Positions 34,600 to 46,032 of a DNA stretch of 64,000 bases are shown in pieces. The translations under genes and the position numbers were made by a program. Each line of letters begins with the position of its first letter. Positions within the stretch are counted from its first letter, which is position 1. The notes under the pieces were generated by a model that saw only the letters and a program-made list of their open reading frames with translations, did no database searches and was not told the DNA's origin. Source of the DNA: Chrysemys picta bellii (taxonomy: Eukaryota; Chordata; Testudines; Emydidae); the NCBI RefSeq assembly GCF_011386835.1, contig NC_088792.1, forward strand, positions 219,948,394-220,012,393. The letters run 5' to 3'.

Positions 34600-35790
34600 T
34601 GGATGGTGTGCATTGAATAAGATATTGTGATCACACACTGAATTGGCTAGCGTAAAAAGAAATATTGAACAGCTGTCTCATTCCCTGAGCAAAGTTCATC
34701 GTCTGCACAGAATGAGAGAACCTGTGGTGACAATAACGTTTTAATTCTGGCATTTCCTAACTTTCAAGTGCTTGACTTTGCAGCCTCAGTGTTCTTTTAA
34801 CCTAGTTTTTCTCGTAATGTAACACACACAGATATAATTTTATTTGGTTTGGTATAATGCAGAAAATATTGAACTTTCTCTCAATAGCTGGACTGGACTT
34901 GGCATTTGTCAACTCCTTGTGCATTATTTTTTGAGAAATTAGGATAATTCAGATGTACACTTTCACTTTTAAAAAGTGAGTGAAACTGCCCAGATACATA
35001 TTTTGATATTCTAAATCTAAAAATACTGCTCATTATATATTAACTTGACTAAAAGCAGTAGCATCCTGTTTTAATCCTTTTTTCAACAGAGGGACATTTT
35101 TACTAATCTGTCCTCATTTTGCTGGATCCTAGCCAATTCTTTAGGGTGGGAGGAAAGTGCTCTTTTATGCTGATCTTAAATATTTTTAGAAAGTATCTGA
35201 GAATGGCTGATAGTGGGAAATTGACTAGAAATGTAACTTAGGGCAAAAGAACCAAAAAATAAATGTGCTGAACATACACACAGTCTACCAAAATATGAAC
35301 TATGTGTTCTTGTTACCAAAGATTACTTATTAAATAGTAGAACCCTTTTGTATACTAAGCCTTGTAATATGTGCAGATTCCTGAAGCAGATTTAATGCAT
35401 ATTAAATATAGTTTAAAGTGCACATAAATGAAATCAGTATGTTTAATATAGGGAAAAACAAACACTTATAAACAGAAACAAAGTTAGGAACTGGAGCAGA
35501 GTTTAATGTACTATGAAAACTCAAGTATAGCTTAAGATGCCAATGGGATCTGCTTCAATCTCAACATGTAGAGATAAGAATTTATATGAACATTTTATGA
35601 AAGCAGATGAGGGACTAAAATTGAAACAAAATAACCCACTCAGAGGAATCTTTTATTACTGTGTAACATCAAATTAATTTTATATAAAGGAATTAGATTC
35701 AGAAGGCCTTTGATGGAAGTAGGAAGTGCAGTTTAACTGTTTACAACATCTGAAAATTAGTTACGGTATTTATTATGCTAAATTGTTCAG
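34600..35790. other. No gene or repeat recognised
   Basis: AT-rich, with no coding frames. Nothing assignable. Confidence 0.5.
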
Positions 35791-35791
35791 T

Positions 35792-35884
35792 GGGTGAAAT
35801 TCACCCCTGTGTAGAAGACCAGCGGAGGGATTAAGTGGTGCATAGGTGTTGGATTGGCCCTCTGCATGGGGATGAATTTTACTC
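35792..35884. repeat. Palindromic MITE, about 93 bp
   Basis: Arms gggtgaaattcacccctgtg and the inverse-like ctctgcatggggatgaattt fold over a short centre. Ends resemble a common sauropsid MITE; no clear target duplication. Confidence 0.6.
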
Positions 35885-36079
35885 AGAAAAAGAACTCCAT
35901 AGCTGATAGCTAAGCCAACCCTAAAAACATTTTTTGCCAAAGGTCAAATATCCCCACTGTTTCTGAGGTATTTTTAAATAAATAATTACAGGAGAGCTGG
36001 CAGTGACCCCTATATTTAGGTTAACTAACAAAAAGGACTCTTGTGGCTTTTTTTTAAAGTAAAATTAACACCTTTCATT

Positions 36080-36486
36080 CAGAGGTGCTGACTTCCCCAG
36101 TTCCCGAGGGGTTTTTGACCCTGCTCTGCCCCAGATCCTGCCCCCACTCCACCCCTTCCCCCAAACCCCCCACCGTGTCCAGCCTCTTCCAGACCCTGCT
36201 CAGCCCCCACCCCACCTCTTCCCGTCCCTGCTCCACCCCACCCCCAAGTGCGCCCTGCCCTCGCTCCACCCCTTTCCCCCCCCAGCACCTCCTGCATGCT
36301 GCTGAACAGTTGATCATGGTGGGCGGGAGGCACGGGAAGGGATGTAGAGGAGCTGATCAGTGGGGCCCGCTGACGGGCGGGAGAAGGAGGAGCTGATCTG
36401 TGGGGCTGCCGGTGGGTGTTGAGCACCCACTATTTTTTTTCCATGGGTGCTCCAGCCCTGGAGCACTCACGGAGTTGGCGCCTGTG
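36080..36486. mobile_element. hAT-type non-autonomous element (407 bp)
   Basis: The right end reads, inverted, CACAGGCGCCAACTCCGTGAG; the left end is CAGAGGTGCTGACTTCC. The flanks ctttcatt (36072-36079) and ctcccatt (36487-36494) match in 6 of 8 bases. The interior is C-rich (degenerate ccctgctccacccc tandem) and ends with short hairpins (gggtgttgagcaccc and ggtgctccagccctggagca). The open frames within are compositional. A truncated relative lies at 56830. Confidence 0.7.
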
Positions 36487-36545
36487 CTCCCATTGTTTGC
36501 AGCAGGTCTTTGATATTCCCTGGGGAGAAAGCCCTGGGGCTAGAT

Positions 36546-36845
36546 CAGTGGTCCCCAAACTGGGGGTGCAGCTCCCTGGGGGGGGCAAAGAACATTTGGT
36601 GGGGCACAGGGGGACCCGGACCAGCCCACACAGGGGACAGGGAGGAAGTGCCACCCAGCCCCACTCTGCTCCCAGCTTACCGCAGCCCCGGCTCCCGGCT
36701 GCAGCTGTGCTCCCAACCTCAGCTCGGGCCCCGTCTCCGACCGTGGCCCTGCTCGCGACCCCGGCTCCCGACCACAGCTCCCGGGGGGTGGGGCATGAAC
36801 GAAGTAAAGGGGGGGGGTGCAACATAAAATATTTGGGGACCACTG
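36546..36845. mobile_element. hAT-type MITE (300 bp) with perfect duplication
   Basis: Ends CAGTGGTCCCCAAACTGGGG and the inverse TTTGGGGACCACTG. Flanked by a perfect 8-bp duplication ggctagat (36538-36545, 36846-36853) with a TA near its centre. GC-rich degenerate ccggctcccgacc units inside; no transposase. The perfect duplication and clean ends indicate a fairly young insertion. Confidence 0.9.
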
Positions 36846-36859
36846 GGCTAGATAAATGC

Positions 36860-37580
36860 CTTTTCTTTGTTCTATTAAATTCAGATTTAGCTGAGCTGCA
36901 GTATTAAAAATCAGCATTTCCCTTCAGGAAAACTTTGGTATCCTGCCAAAATCAATGAACATTCTAAAAAACCTGGCCAATGCTGCTGCCGCATACTGGG
37001 AATGCTTGGGAGATGGCGGAGCAGCTGTAGCAGGGATGGAGCCAGGTTGTGAATCTGTCCCCTTTGGTCCCAGCATGTGACCACATTGTTCTATTTCTTC
37101 TCCCAGGGAATAGGTGGCACTGCATGAATAAGTTCTTACAATTGTAGCTAGTATGTTCTTTTATAAAACAAAACAAAACAAAACAAAACAAAAAAACAAA
37201 CTAGACAATTACATATAAAAATATCTTATAAATATTATTTAGGGTGCAGAGTCAAACACTTACAAGTTAGAAAATGCCAGCGTTGTTTGCCCAGGCAACC
37301 TTAATTTGGTACCCTTCTGGGTATGTATTATGATCTTTAGTTACTTTTTCACCCTGTAGACTCAGTCAGTGCATGGGTTGAATTCACAAGAGAGGCAGAA
37401 TTAAGGTTGCACAGGTAACTGCATATTTGGCATATCCTAGCTTTCCAGTGTTTGACTTTGCAATCAAAATAACTATTTTAATTTAGTTATTTGTATGGAA
37501 TAATAATAATAAAAGTTGGAATAGTACCGGGAAGGACTTCAGTCAACTGATTATCACTTCAAAAGTTTTTTTTCTCTTAC
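36860..37580. other. Unassigned, with (AAAAC)n at 37166-37199
   Basis: Holds a pentanucleotide AAAAC microsatellite of about six units. Otherwise no recognised feature. Confidence 0.5.
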
Positions 37581-37581
37581 T

Positions 37582-37766
37582 TAATTGGCCTCTCAGAGTT
37601 GGTAAGACAACTCCCACTTGTTCATACTCTCTGTATGTGTGTGTATATATATCTCCTCAATATATGTTCCATTCTATGCATCCGAAGAAGTGGGATGTAG
37701 CCCACAAAAGCTTATGCTCAAATAAATTTGTTAGTCTCTAAGGTGCCACAAGTACTCCTGTTCTTT
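37582..37766 (+). mobile_element. PLE tail A fragment
   Basis: Shares, with the GIY-YIG-bearing copy at 61.3 kb, the run gtaagacaactcccac, then ccattctatgcatc, a gaagaagtggg...tagcccac foldback, and ttgttagtctctaaggtgcc. It ends in ctcctgttcttt. It lacks coding sequence, so this is a 5'-truncated Penelope-like insertion. Confidence 0.7.
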
Positions 37767-37862
37767 CAGTCAACTAAGAGGAAAGTCAACAGCAAGAACC
37801 TCTTTTTACAGTACAGGTAGCATAAAAGCAATACTATATGTTACGAAGGAAAGGCAAAATGC

Positions 37863-37904
37863 AAGGTTTAGAAAGGTCTCCTTCAGGAGACCTTTCTAAA
37901 CTTT
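37863..37904. other. Perfect 16-bp hairpin with TTCA loop
   Basis: Stem gtttagaaaggtctcc (37866-37881), loop ttca, stem ggagacctttctaaac (37886-37901). Two A-T pairs and one G-T pair extend it. Too short for a usual pre-microRNA. No T-run follows and no repeat family is recognised. Confidence 0.8.
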
Positions 37905-38075
37905 CTGAACTATGGAAAGGTGATGGCTTTTGGCTTCCTGTTAGAATGAGATTTGAACTCTCCACCAGGATAGTGTAATCTGCAGAAGAACTAACCCCCT
38001 ATTCCTCTGATAACATGTTGGTCTGATACTCTGCTCTGGTACACCAGCTTTACACTTTGTTAACTCAATTGCCTT

Positions 38076-38936
38076 TGTCACAGTTCAGGGCTACTTCACC
38101 TGTATTCCCTTTCCATTGTCCCTTGAGGGCAACCTCTCTAGGCTCTCAGCTCCTCAGCCATCACTGCTCTTGGCTAGAGACCCACATCTCTCTCCCTCCT
38201 TATCAGCTTTTGTCTGGGCTGCACAGTCCCCTGCCTACACTGTGATATTTCCAGTAAGCCAGACTGCCTAAACAGGCCAGGATCTGCACTTTGCTTTCTC
38301 TCCAGAGGCTATGAATAGTGTAATGGCCCTCAATTATAAATTACCCTGCAGCACTTTCTAGGCAAGCACATTTAATCTTAAGGTGAAAGCTTTATAGAGA
38401 AAACATATTAAAAAGCAATAAAAGAACCTACACGAATACTGAAAAGCTTACCAGAAGTCACCTCAACTCCAGCTTGGGGCTGGGGTATGCGTCACACCTT
38501 CATTACCCACATCTGGGCTTTCCCTGTGGTTACAAGTTAATAACTGTCTTTGATTCAGAACAAGAATAGCCATTTTTACAACCTTTATATAGCTTGGGTC
38601 TTTGATCTTGGCCTCATGTAGCAAGTGATCTGAAGAGAATGGCCACTCCTCAGGGTGTAGCTTTAAAAGTCTGGGGCTTTGCATAACTGGAGGTGGGGAA
38701 TTTGCATTCACTTAGCACTTGTGTTCCAAAAGTCTTTGTCAGGCCTATTATTCAATATAGTCCTGTGAACCCCAGCTCTAATATCTGTCACATGTTCCCC
38801 ATCAAGAAATTGCGTAGAATCGAGGCCCACAATAATACAAAAACCATTCATTTAGTACAATGGAACCCAAAGCTACTTAAACTTAATTCAGTAAAGTCGC
38901 CCATGGATATTGCAGGAAAGTACCATATCTGTCACA
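38076..38936 (-). mobile_element. Solo LTR of an endogenous retrovirus-like element (861 bp)
   Basis: Starts TGTCACAG and ends ATCTGTCACA, with a perfect 5-bp duplication gcctt (38071-38075 and 38937-38941). TG...CA ends with a 5-bp duplication are the mark of retroviral-type integration. On the minus strand a TATATAAAGG box lies near 38585 and an ATTAAA polyadenylation variant near 38370, so minus orientation is favoured. An AATAAA also exists on the plus strand near 38419. No internal coding sequence is adjacent, so it is a solo LTR left by recombination. Confidence 0.75.
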
Positions 38937-38941
38937 GCCTT

Positions 38942-39650
38942 TATCAGCAAAAAAACCCTGGTCTTAAAGAGTGAGAATCAGGCCTAGAGATATTTGGATC
39001 AATGGTTCCATGCTACCTGTGGATCCCATGTCATGTTCCCCTTCCATTCACACACATACACTATGTCAACCAGTTTATCCTGATTCTTCCTACCACCCCT
39101 GCATTCCTGGTTAGAATGTTGGCATAGAACTCTGGTCCACAGGATGCAGAGATGTAGACTTTCCCCTGTGTGGGCTCTCAAATGTAAGGCCCTTTGCATT
39201 GCATTTTGTCCCGTATATGGCTGTTAGGTTGAGGAACACAGAATTTACCCCAAATGCTTGTTTTCATGCTCATTTCTCTCATTTATTTCTGTTTGAATCT
39301 TTCTTGTATGTAGTTCCATGTCAAAGCACCACCTATTAACTTATCCATGTCATGTGTTGCTTTAATGCCATATCACACATACTTTTGGTGTGCAACTGCA
39401 AAGGTTAAAGGGGTCAAAGGACATATTTGGCAGTAGTTTGGCATTCATTTTTCATTGAAAATATTTAGTGTCCTTTCTACATCATTCAATTTGAACTACT
39501 GTAACAAAGATCCAAAAACTCTACATAATCCGATAGTAAAGTTAAGTTTGCTACAAAAGGTAAAACGATTATAATGTACTGGCAATGTAATGTAATGTAC
39601 AGTTGAAGTAATGGGATTGGAAGTGTTGTCTAGTAGCTACACTACAGGAT
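38942..39650. other. Nothing recognised
   Basis: Unassigned. A 66-codon minus-strand open frame at 38999-39199 shows no features. Confidence 0.45.
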
Positions 39651-39654
39651 GGGC

Positions 39655-39859
39655 AGCAAGGTATCCTGGGTTCTATTTTTGATTCTGTCACTGATTTGCC
39701 ATTTGGCTTAATATCTTTAGACTCTCTGCTTCAGCTCTCTCAACTGGGGAATAGTTATACTTCATTACTGCTGGTGAGACTTAATTAATGTCTGCAAAAT
39801 ATCTTGAGATCCTAATATGAACTGAAAAGTATAAGTGCAAGATATTATAGATTGGTATT
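39655..39859 (+). repeat. MIR-like SINE
   Basis: Contains tcctgggttctatttttgattctgtcactgatttgcc in eroded form (B-box-side phrase), then tcagctctctcaactgggga and an atatcttgagatcctaatatg segment, in MIR order. Its 3' tail is the target of the PLE insertion at 39860. Confidence 0.6.
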
Positions 39860-40598
39860 ACACAGGCAAGGTGGGTGAGGCAATATCTTTTATTGGACCA
39901 ACATTTGTTGGTGAAAGAGACAGGCTTTTGAGCCATAAGCTCAAGCTTTTGCAATAAGTGTCTTTATCGAGACCATGATTCTTAGCACCTAGCAAAGTTA
40001 TAAATTTAAGCTCCCAGGCTCATCATTTGGAGGTGTTGTTCAGGTTTCCTTTGAGGACAAGGACTGAGAGGTCAGATCATTTTGTGAAAAGGTGATGTGG
40101 CGTTTCTGTCTTTTATCATTTTTCTGTGAGAGTTCAGTTGAGAGTGTAGCGATTGTTGGGGCATTTAGTGCACTGGATGAGGTACCCCGCATATTGTGAT
40201 AGGCATGTGTAGGACGCATGGATCCTGAAAGGTGTGTTGTTGGGGTATTATTTATTGTCTTAATAAAGACACTGGATTTATGGCTTATTACAACAATCCC
40301 ACTAACTGACCCTTTTTTTGCCCCTCTTCCCCCATCCTGCAGAGGTGCTAACAGGCAACTTCACCTTGAATGGTCCTTTAGAACACGTGTTAACTACTTA
40401 TGCTAAACAGTCTTTTCCACCTTATATTTAGTTGTGACCTTCTGACTACCTTTCCCAGATCTGAAGAAGAACTCTGTATAGCTCGAAAGCTTGTCTCTGT
40501 CACCAACAGAAGCTGGTGCAATAAAAGATATTACTTTACCTATCTTGTCTCTCTAATATCCTGGAACAAACATGGCTAGAAAAACACTGCAAACAAAC
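39860..40598. mobile_element. PLE insertion with inverted ends and 13-bp duplication
   Basis: The left arm (39868-39960 and on) is tail B in minus orientation (gtgggtgaggcaatatcttt, ggaccaacatttgttggtg). The right arm (40460-40598) is the same tail in plus orientation (agctcgaaagcttgtctctg, caataaaagatattac, ctctctaatatcctgg). Both arms also repeat, inverted, the internal phrase around ataaagacact (39960 and 40265). The whole is flanked by identical 13-mers atagattggtatt (39847-39859, 40599-40611). Inverted partial copies and variable-length target duplications are known for Penelope-like elements. There is no intact frame. Confidence 0.8.
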
Positions 40599-40611
40599 AT
40601 AGATTGGTATT

Positions 40612-41113
40612 GTTAATTAAAATTAATATATATCACCTATATTGTCTTTATTATTTTCCTAGTTTTGTTTAGTTTAAAATATTTTTATAGTTTTGTGTGT
40701 TTATAAATAAATTTAAGAAACTGCTTTTTAAAAAAAAGAACAAAAAAACTGAGCAACTGTCTGTAATAAAATGTTTTCTCTATATGTTTCTAAAAAGGAA
40801 ATATTTCACTAACTTAGATTTAGTCCAGAACTCAATTACTCAGAAAAAATATCAATGCTATATCTATTTGGAAACATCTTGATTTAGGGAGAATGACTGA
40901 AGCTGACACTTCAGTTCAATAATGGAAACCAGTACACTGGATCAAAGCTGAGTGGTATATTGGATGGTAAAATTCAGTTCAAGAAATAGAAATTCAATCC
41001 ATATATAAAGTGAAGAATACCTCCACAGTCATGAATTGATTTTAATGTCAGCTTCACTTCTTTGTCGGATAGTGAGTCATTTTCAGACAGACTTTGCCTT
41101 ATTATCACTGATT
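40612..41113. other. AT-rich; possible 3' UTR of the minus-strand exon
   Basis: If the exon at 41114-41331 is real, its 3' UTR would run leftwards here. An AATAAA on the minus strand lies near 40646. Nothing else is recognised. Confidence 0.3.
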
Positions 41114-41331
41114 TCAGTGATTTATTTTTCCTTCTGGTTTCTTCTTGGCTAACACATCTTGTTCATCTGTTGCGGACATGTTTCCAGCTGTTTTAAAAGG
41201 TTTGTGTGTGGGAGGATTCTGGTTGGAAGCTGAGAGAGAACTTGCCAGAGCTCTGAAAGTACTGCTGTTTCTTTGTAAGGTTTGCTGCTGATTATACTGT
41301 TTAATCGCCTCGTTTAAAGCATCCATAAGAG
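41114..41331 (-). CDS. Candidate terminal coding exon of an unidentified host gene
   Basis: On the minus strand a pyrimidine-rich tract with a ttctttttttttt run (41344-41366) leads to tgctcacag, an excellent 3' splice site, so the exon would start at 41331. It continues open for 72 codons after a split first codon (phase 1) to TGA at 41114-41116. The peptide is polar and Ser/Asn/Gln/Lys-rich. It starts LMDALNEAIKQYNQQQTLQR, an amphipathic helix-like stretch, and ends KKKPEGKINH. There is no transposon signature, and codon use looks less biased than in the GC-driven repeat frames. I do not recognise the family. The open frame extends further 5' by chance through the intron side. It could also be a fortuitous frame or a non-coding RNA exon. 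Confidence 0.4.
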
Positions 41332-41339
41332 CTGTGAGC

Positions 41340-44300
41340 ATATTGTAAAAAAAAAAGAAAGTCTGGGAGAGGTTCTCATTAGGGTTGTGTTTGCTCATTT
41401 CACTCCCAACAAAGAATGAACACATTCCAGAAGTCCAGATACCTCTTGACTTCTCAGAAACCAAGACAAATACTTACATTTCTGTTGCGCGTTGGGCAAC
41501 TGGTATAATTATTGTAATTGGTATTTTCTTAAACATATTTTAACCTTCCCAGATCTTAGTTTAACCTATGGTCCTTGACCTTTGAATCTGAGAATTATGC
41601 CCCTCTTACCCCATCCTCCGTAAAATGATCCCTGGATATCCTCACCATTGGAGTCATAGGCCACTGTGATCAGAACCATGCTAAACCAGCTTAACATTTA
41701 TAGGAGCTGTGTGCCCACTGAGCCACAGAACTGGAGCTCCAACCATGGTTATCAAAGGCTCATTCTTCCTAGCCATCCTTACTTTCCTCTCTTGTAGCTA
41801 GATTCCATAGAATAATGACTCACCAAGGACCTGATCCTGCTTCCAGAGGAGGCACCAGCAAAATGAACTTCTGCTTCAGTGGCAACAGGAAAGAGCCCTC
41901 ACCCATTTAAATGATGTTTTGCTTGGTCTGTATTCAATTCATTTCATGCAGCTTCCTGCTCTCTTGCTGTTTCTCTAAAGCCACAAAAAAGTTGGTTTTA
42001 GCATAATATAATTTTATAACCATTTTGGTGCTTCGGACTATGAGAACTTTTAAAACAACCTTAAGACATAAAAGTGAATATCAAAAAGCCCAGTGGGGAG
42101 CTCTTTCATAGCAGGGACTTTCTTCCTCTGTGTTGGGATGAGCTCTGAGAACTTTCGCAATACAAATAACCATCATCAGCTTTACCAGTCAGGGTTCCCC
42201 GCTGGAGGCAGAGCAAAGCTGTATCACCCCTGTGGGAACCCAGGAAGACTTCCTCCCTGGTGCTCTGGGAAAGTGTGCTTGATGCTATACCCTATCATGG
42301 GATGCCACTTACTCCCCTTAGGTACCAGACCGGCCTGGAAGGGGAAAGGCTGAGCTATGTTCATACTTCCCCTTCCTCCTCACCCACTTTGCAGAGCCCC
42401 TGGGGAAGTAAAGAGGAAACAGTTCCTGCACTCCTGAGTATGGAGACTGCAGTTCTACCTAGTCTTTAAAAGATCTGTGAGGGGATCTGTGAGGGGACCA
42501 TACAACTTTTCTCCCCATGAATTCAGATGAAGGCCAGAAACAATCTAGTCTTGAACTGGCATCTTTGTTTTTTCTGTGTGCCAGTGTACACTACTGTATT
42601 ATTTCCATTTAAAAGATTCAGATCCTGTAGAGGTTTGATTCTAAAGTGTTAACAAATATGCTGTTGGAGAATTAGGGACTGACTGCAGTATACATAACTC
42701 TCCCCCCTCTCCCATTTCCCTCCTACAAATAGCAGGATTATTAAAAGATAAGATAGACATTGCTTTGAAATCTTAGCGTTAGTGCATTGGCATACAGCTG
42801 TGGTGGAGGTATTTTACACTTCAAAGAAACAAAATGCTATTTTAAATATGCATTGGAAAATAAAGACATGTAATAAAATTAATGTTTCCTCCCTATTTAA
42901 GGAGTTTTAGAATGCAATGCTTCACTGCCAGCAAAACATTAAAAGTCTGTTGTAAAGTAGGCAGCCTGAGAAGTCTTCAGGGAGATGTTTTGACTACAAC
43001 AGAAGGCAAGTAGCATCCATCGGAGAACAAGATTACAGAAGGGCATTTACATTATTCAGCATGTAGCTGGAATACAACTACATTTAGATTCAATGATGAT
43101 GGAATACTCATGAGGGTATTGATGAGATTATGATATGAAGGAGATATTCTGTAACACAATCAGTTTATAACCAGATTATCTCATGAGATCTGATGGCATG
43201 TGAATAGGACCCCTTGTAAGAAAGCTGTATGAAGTTCTTATCTTTTCCAAAAGACAGAGATGATGATGATAAACCCATGTTGGTGCAGGCTAAAACTAGA
43301 TCTTGTTTTCTTTATGCCCAGTTCAATCATAGAACTGCCAGATAAATATGATTTAAAAACTGATCTGTATAAATTTCTTTTAATCTGGGGAGCAGGTTAG
43401 GGGAAATTTGCTCCTTCTTGTCATTTTAATAATTTTTGTAGTAAAATATTTTTTATTTTGGCCTGCAATAATTACTTTTGTTACTATGGAAGAGTGCAAA
43501 CGTTTTGAGACAAATAAAAATACTTTTGAATAGATGAAAAGAGGACTTAAAAAATTAATCCTGCTCATGGAGTGAATTATTTTTCTTGCAGCTTTTTTAG
43601 TGAGAATATACATTTGACTGACAATTCAACCTGTAGTTGGGGATCTATCTATGATTTCCTTTGCCATACCTTACTGATGTTCAGAATCAGAAAATTATTC
43701 ACCACTTTCTGCAACTTAATCAGCAAAGCGTGTAAATCTGTCTATTTAGTCAATAAAGAGAGAAATATCCATTGATCATATCTTATTCAAAGTATAATCT
43801 CAACACCACTGATTTAAGGAAGATTTTGTCACTTAAGGAATTCCCACTCAAGTTAGAATTATGATACCTTCAATATTATGTAGTAAAATTTTTGCATTAA
43901 AGGTTACTTAGGCTGAAGAACCCTCCTAGGAACATTTTGCATGTTTAATCAGATAAAAAGGATCTCATTTAATAAAAAATGGAACCTTTAAGACTGTCCC
44001 AAACTTTTATACTGTTAACAATATGGCCCATTTTTGAACATTACTGCCTGAGTTGCTCCAGGAAAATAAATGAACTGGCCTTGTAATGTAGTGAGTAGTT
44101 TGCTGTACCACTGCCTTCCAATGCTAGAATGGTATTCCTCCACAAGAGTGTGTCATAAGGCCTAATACTGCTATAGCTATCTTAATCTCTGGAAGAAGCC
44201 AGTGATTCTTGGGCAGAAGGATCCAAAATTCTATCCTTGCTTATATCTGTGAAATCATAGATTGGTATGGTGGTGTATCAGGAGAACTGGAATGTCACTA

Positions 44301-44345
44301 GATGGCCACACACCTGTTACAATAGGCAAATGGATAGTTACTCAT
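41340..44345. other. No gene or clear repeat
   Basis: Possible intron of the minus-strand gene. No terminal repeats, SINE phrases or convincing frames were seen in this 3-kb stretch. Confidence 0.45.
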
Positions 44346-44351
44346 TCAAAA

Positions 44352-44438
44352 TAAATAAATTTGTTAGTCTCTAAGGTGCCACAAGTACTCCTCATTCTTT
44401 TTGCTGATACAAACTAACACGGCTACCACTCTGAAACA
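44352..44438 (+). mobile_element. PLE tail A, very short copy
   Basis: Begins at taaataaatttgttagtctc and runs through ggtgccacaagtactcctca to aacacggctaccactctgaa. The start falls within about 2 nt of where the hammerhead-like core of fuller copies would place its cleavage point. Confidence 0.7.
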
Positions 44439-44509
44439 TGCACAATTACTAATTTTGTGCACACCACCTAATATTTTGCATGCATGCACAATTACTTGTT
44501 TGTGCCTAC

Positions 44510-44650
44510 ACTTGCACAACTAGCGTTCCAGCTTTCTCTGTTTACCAGAGACCACACTTTGCTCAGTACTCTATACAGCACTCATATTCATCTAATGGGT
44601 TAATAATACCCTGCCAGTAAACATATCATTACAATAACCAGTGTAATAAG
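44510..44650 (+). repeat. Left arm of a 140-bp inverted repeat
   Basis: The segment gtttaccagagaccacac ... tactctata ... attcatctaatgggttaata ... agtaaacat is matched in inverted form at 45670-45825, roughly 75-80% by eye. The family is not recognised. Confidence 0.7.
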
Positions 44651-45669
44651 AGCAAGTTATACACATATGTTGTGTATGCAACTTTAGTCCATTTTGAAAA
44701 TAAATGTGGGTCTACGTGCCGTGTAAGTACCCTTCTATCTGCAGGTTGGGCTGTTATTTATACACTACCTCTCACTGTTAGTGGTTTGTAGATTCTAAGG
44801 CCAGAAGCTCCTGGAATCATCTAGTATCATCTTCTGTAGAACATAGGCCACAGAACTTCCCTTAAATAATTCCTGGTTGAACTAGAACATATCTTTTAGA
44901 GATAACATCCAAACTTGATTGAAAAATTGGCAGGGAGGGAAAATCCACCATGACCCTTGCTAAGTTGTTTCAGTGGATAATTACCCTCACTCTTAGATAA
45001 TCTGATTACTTCTCCTCTGAGGAGGAGGAGGTGGAGGAGTTGCAGTGAATATGTATAGTATGATAGTGGTCAGAAGGAGGAGTACCATTCTGCCAAAACC
45101 TAACCTGGAGGGGTAACCAATCTAAAGTTCTCTCCACATCTGAGAATCCACTTTGTCGTTTTATACAATATAACTTCTTGGTATGTTTGGCAGTCATTTC
45201 ACTTCTTCTCTAACTATTTGACAAGCAGCATTATTTCTAGGATGCATTTTTGTGGAGTCAAGTGGAAAGAAGCAAACAAATCTGGAAAAGCTCAAGACCT
45301 GATGTTCTGATAAAAAGAACTTAAAGACTTTGAATGTGTTACATCTGTCTATCTAATTGCCGTGTGTGTCTAATGAATCTAATTAGTGAAGAAAGTGATA
45401 GTGGCTCACAGGCAAAGCAGGAAAGGGCAAGTAAAGGTTTGTTTAGTGAATATAATGGAAGGAAGCAGTAACAGACATCGGTATCTGAAAATACCACTGG
45501 TACATATGAGGAGACTATAAGGCCCTAAAAAGAAGAAATACTCATGGCAGGAAATGAGATAAACTGCCATACATTGTCACTGCTTAAGAAATGATACACA
45601 TTGGTTCTGTTGCCTTCACCCAGTTATGATAACCCTTAGTCACAGTGAAAAAGAAATCACAGTTTGGCA

Positions 45670-45825
45670 ACTTTTCTTTCAATACACTTGTTATTGTAGT
45701 TCTATGTTTACTTGCAATATATTATTAACCCACTAGATGAATTTGTGAGCTATATAGAGTACCAGGCGGGGTGTGGTCTCTGGTAAACAACATAGACAAA
45801 GTTGGAGCGCAGTTCACGTGGAAGC
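45670..45825 (-). repeat. Right arm of the 140-bp inverted repeat
   Basis: Plus strand reads atgtttacttgc, tattaacccactagatgaat, tatagagtacc, gtgtggtctctggtaaac and ttggagcgcag, the inverse of the left arm with small indels. The 1.0 kb between the arms shows no recognised transposase frame. Confidence 0.7.
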
Positions 45826-46032
45826 CTATTACCTTGTAATTTGTAGTTGTGGTTCTATAATAAATGCCTCCTGTATAAGGAGTACTGTGATTCCATGTTC
45901 AAACATTTTGTGCTAGGCTGAAATAAAGGTAAATACTGTTGATGAAATGACATTACAGGGGACAGATTAGCAACAGTGACAAACAACTCAAAAAATAATA
46001 ATGGGGGAACAAGACGACAAGGCTCACAGGGA

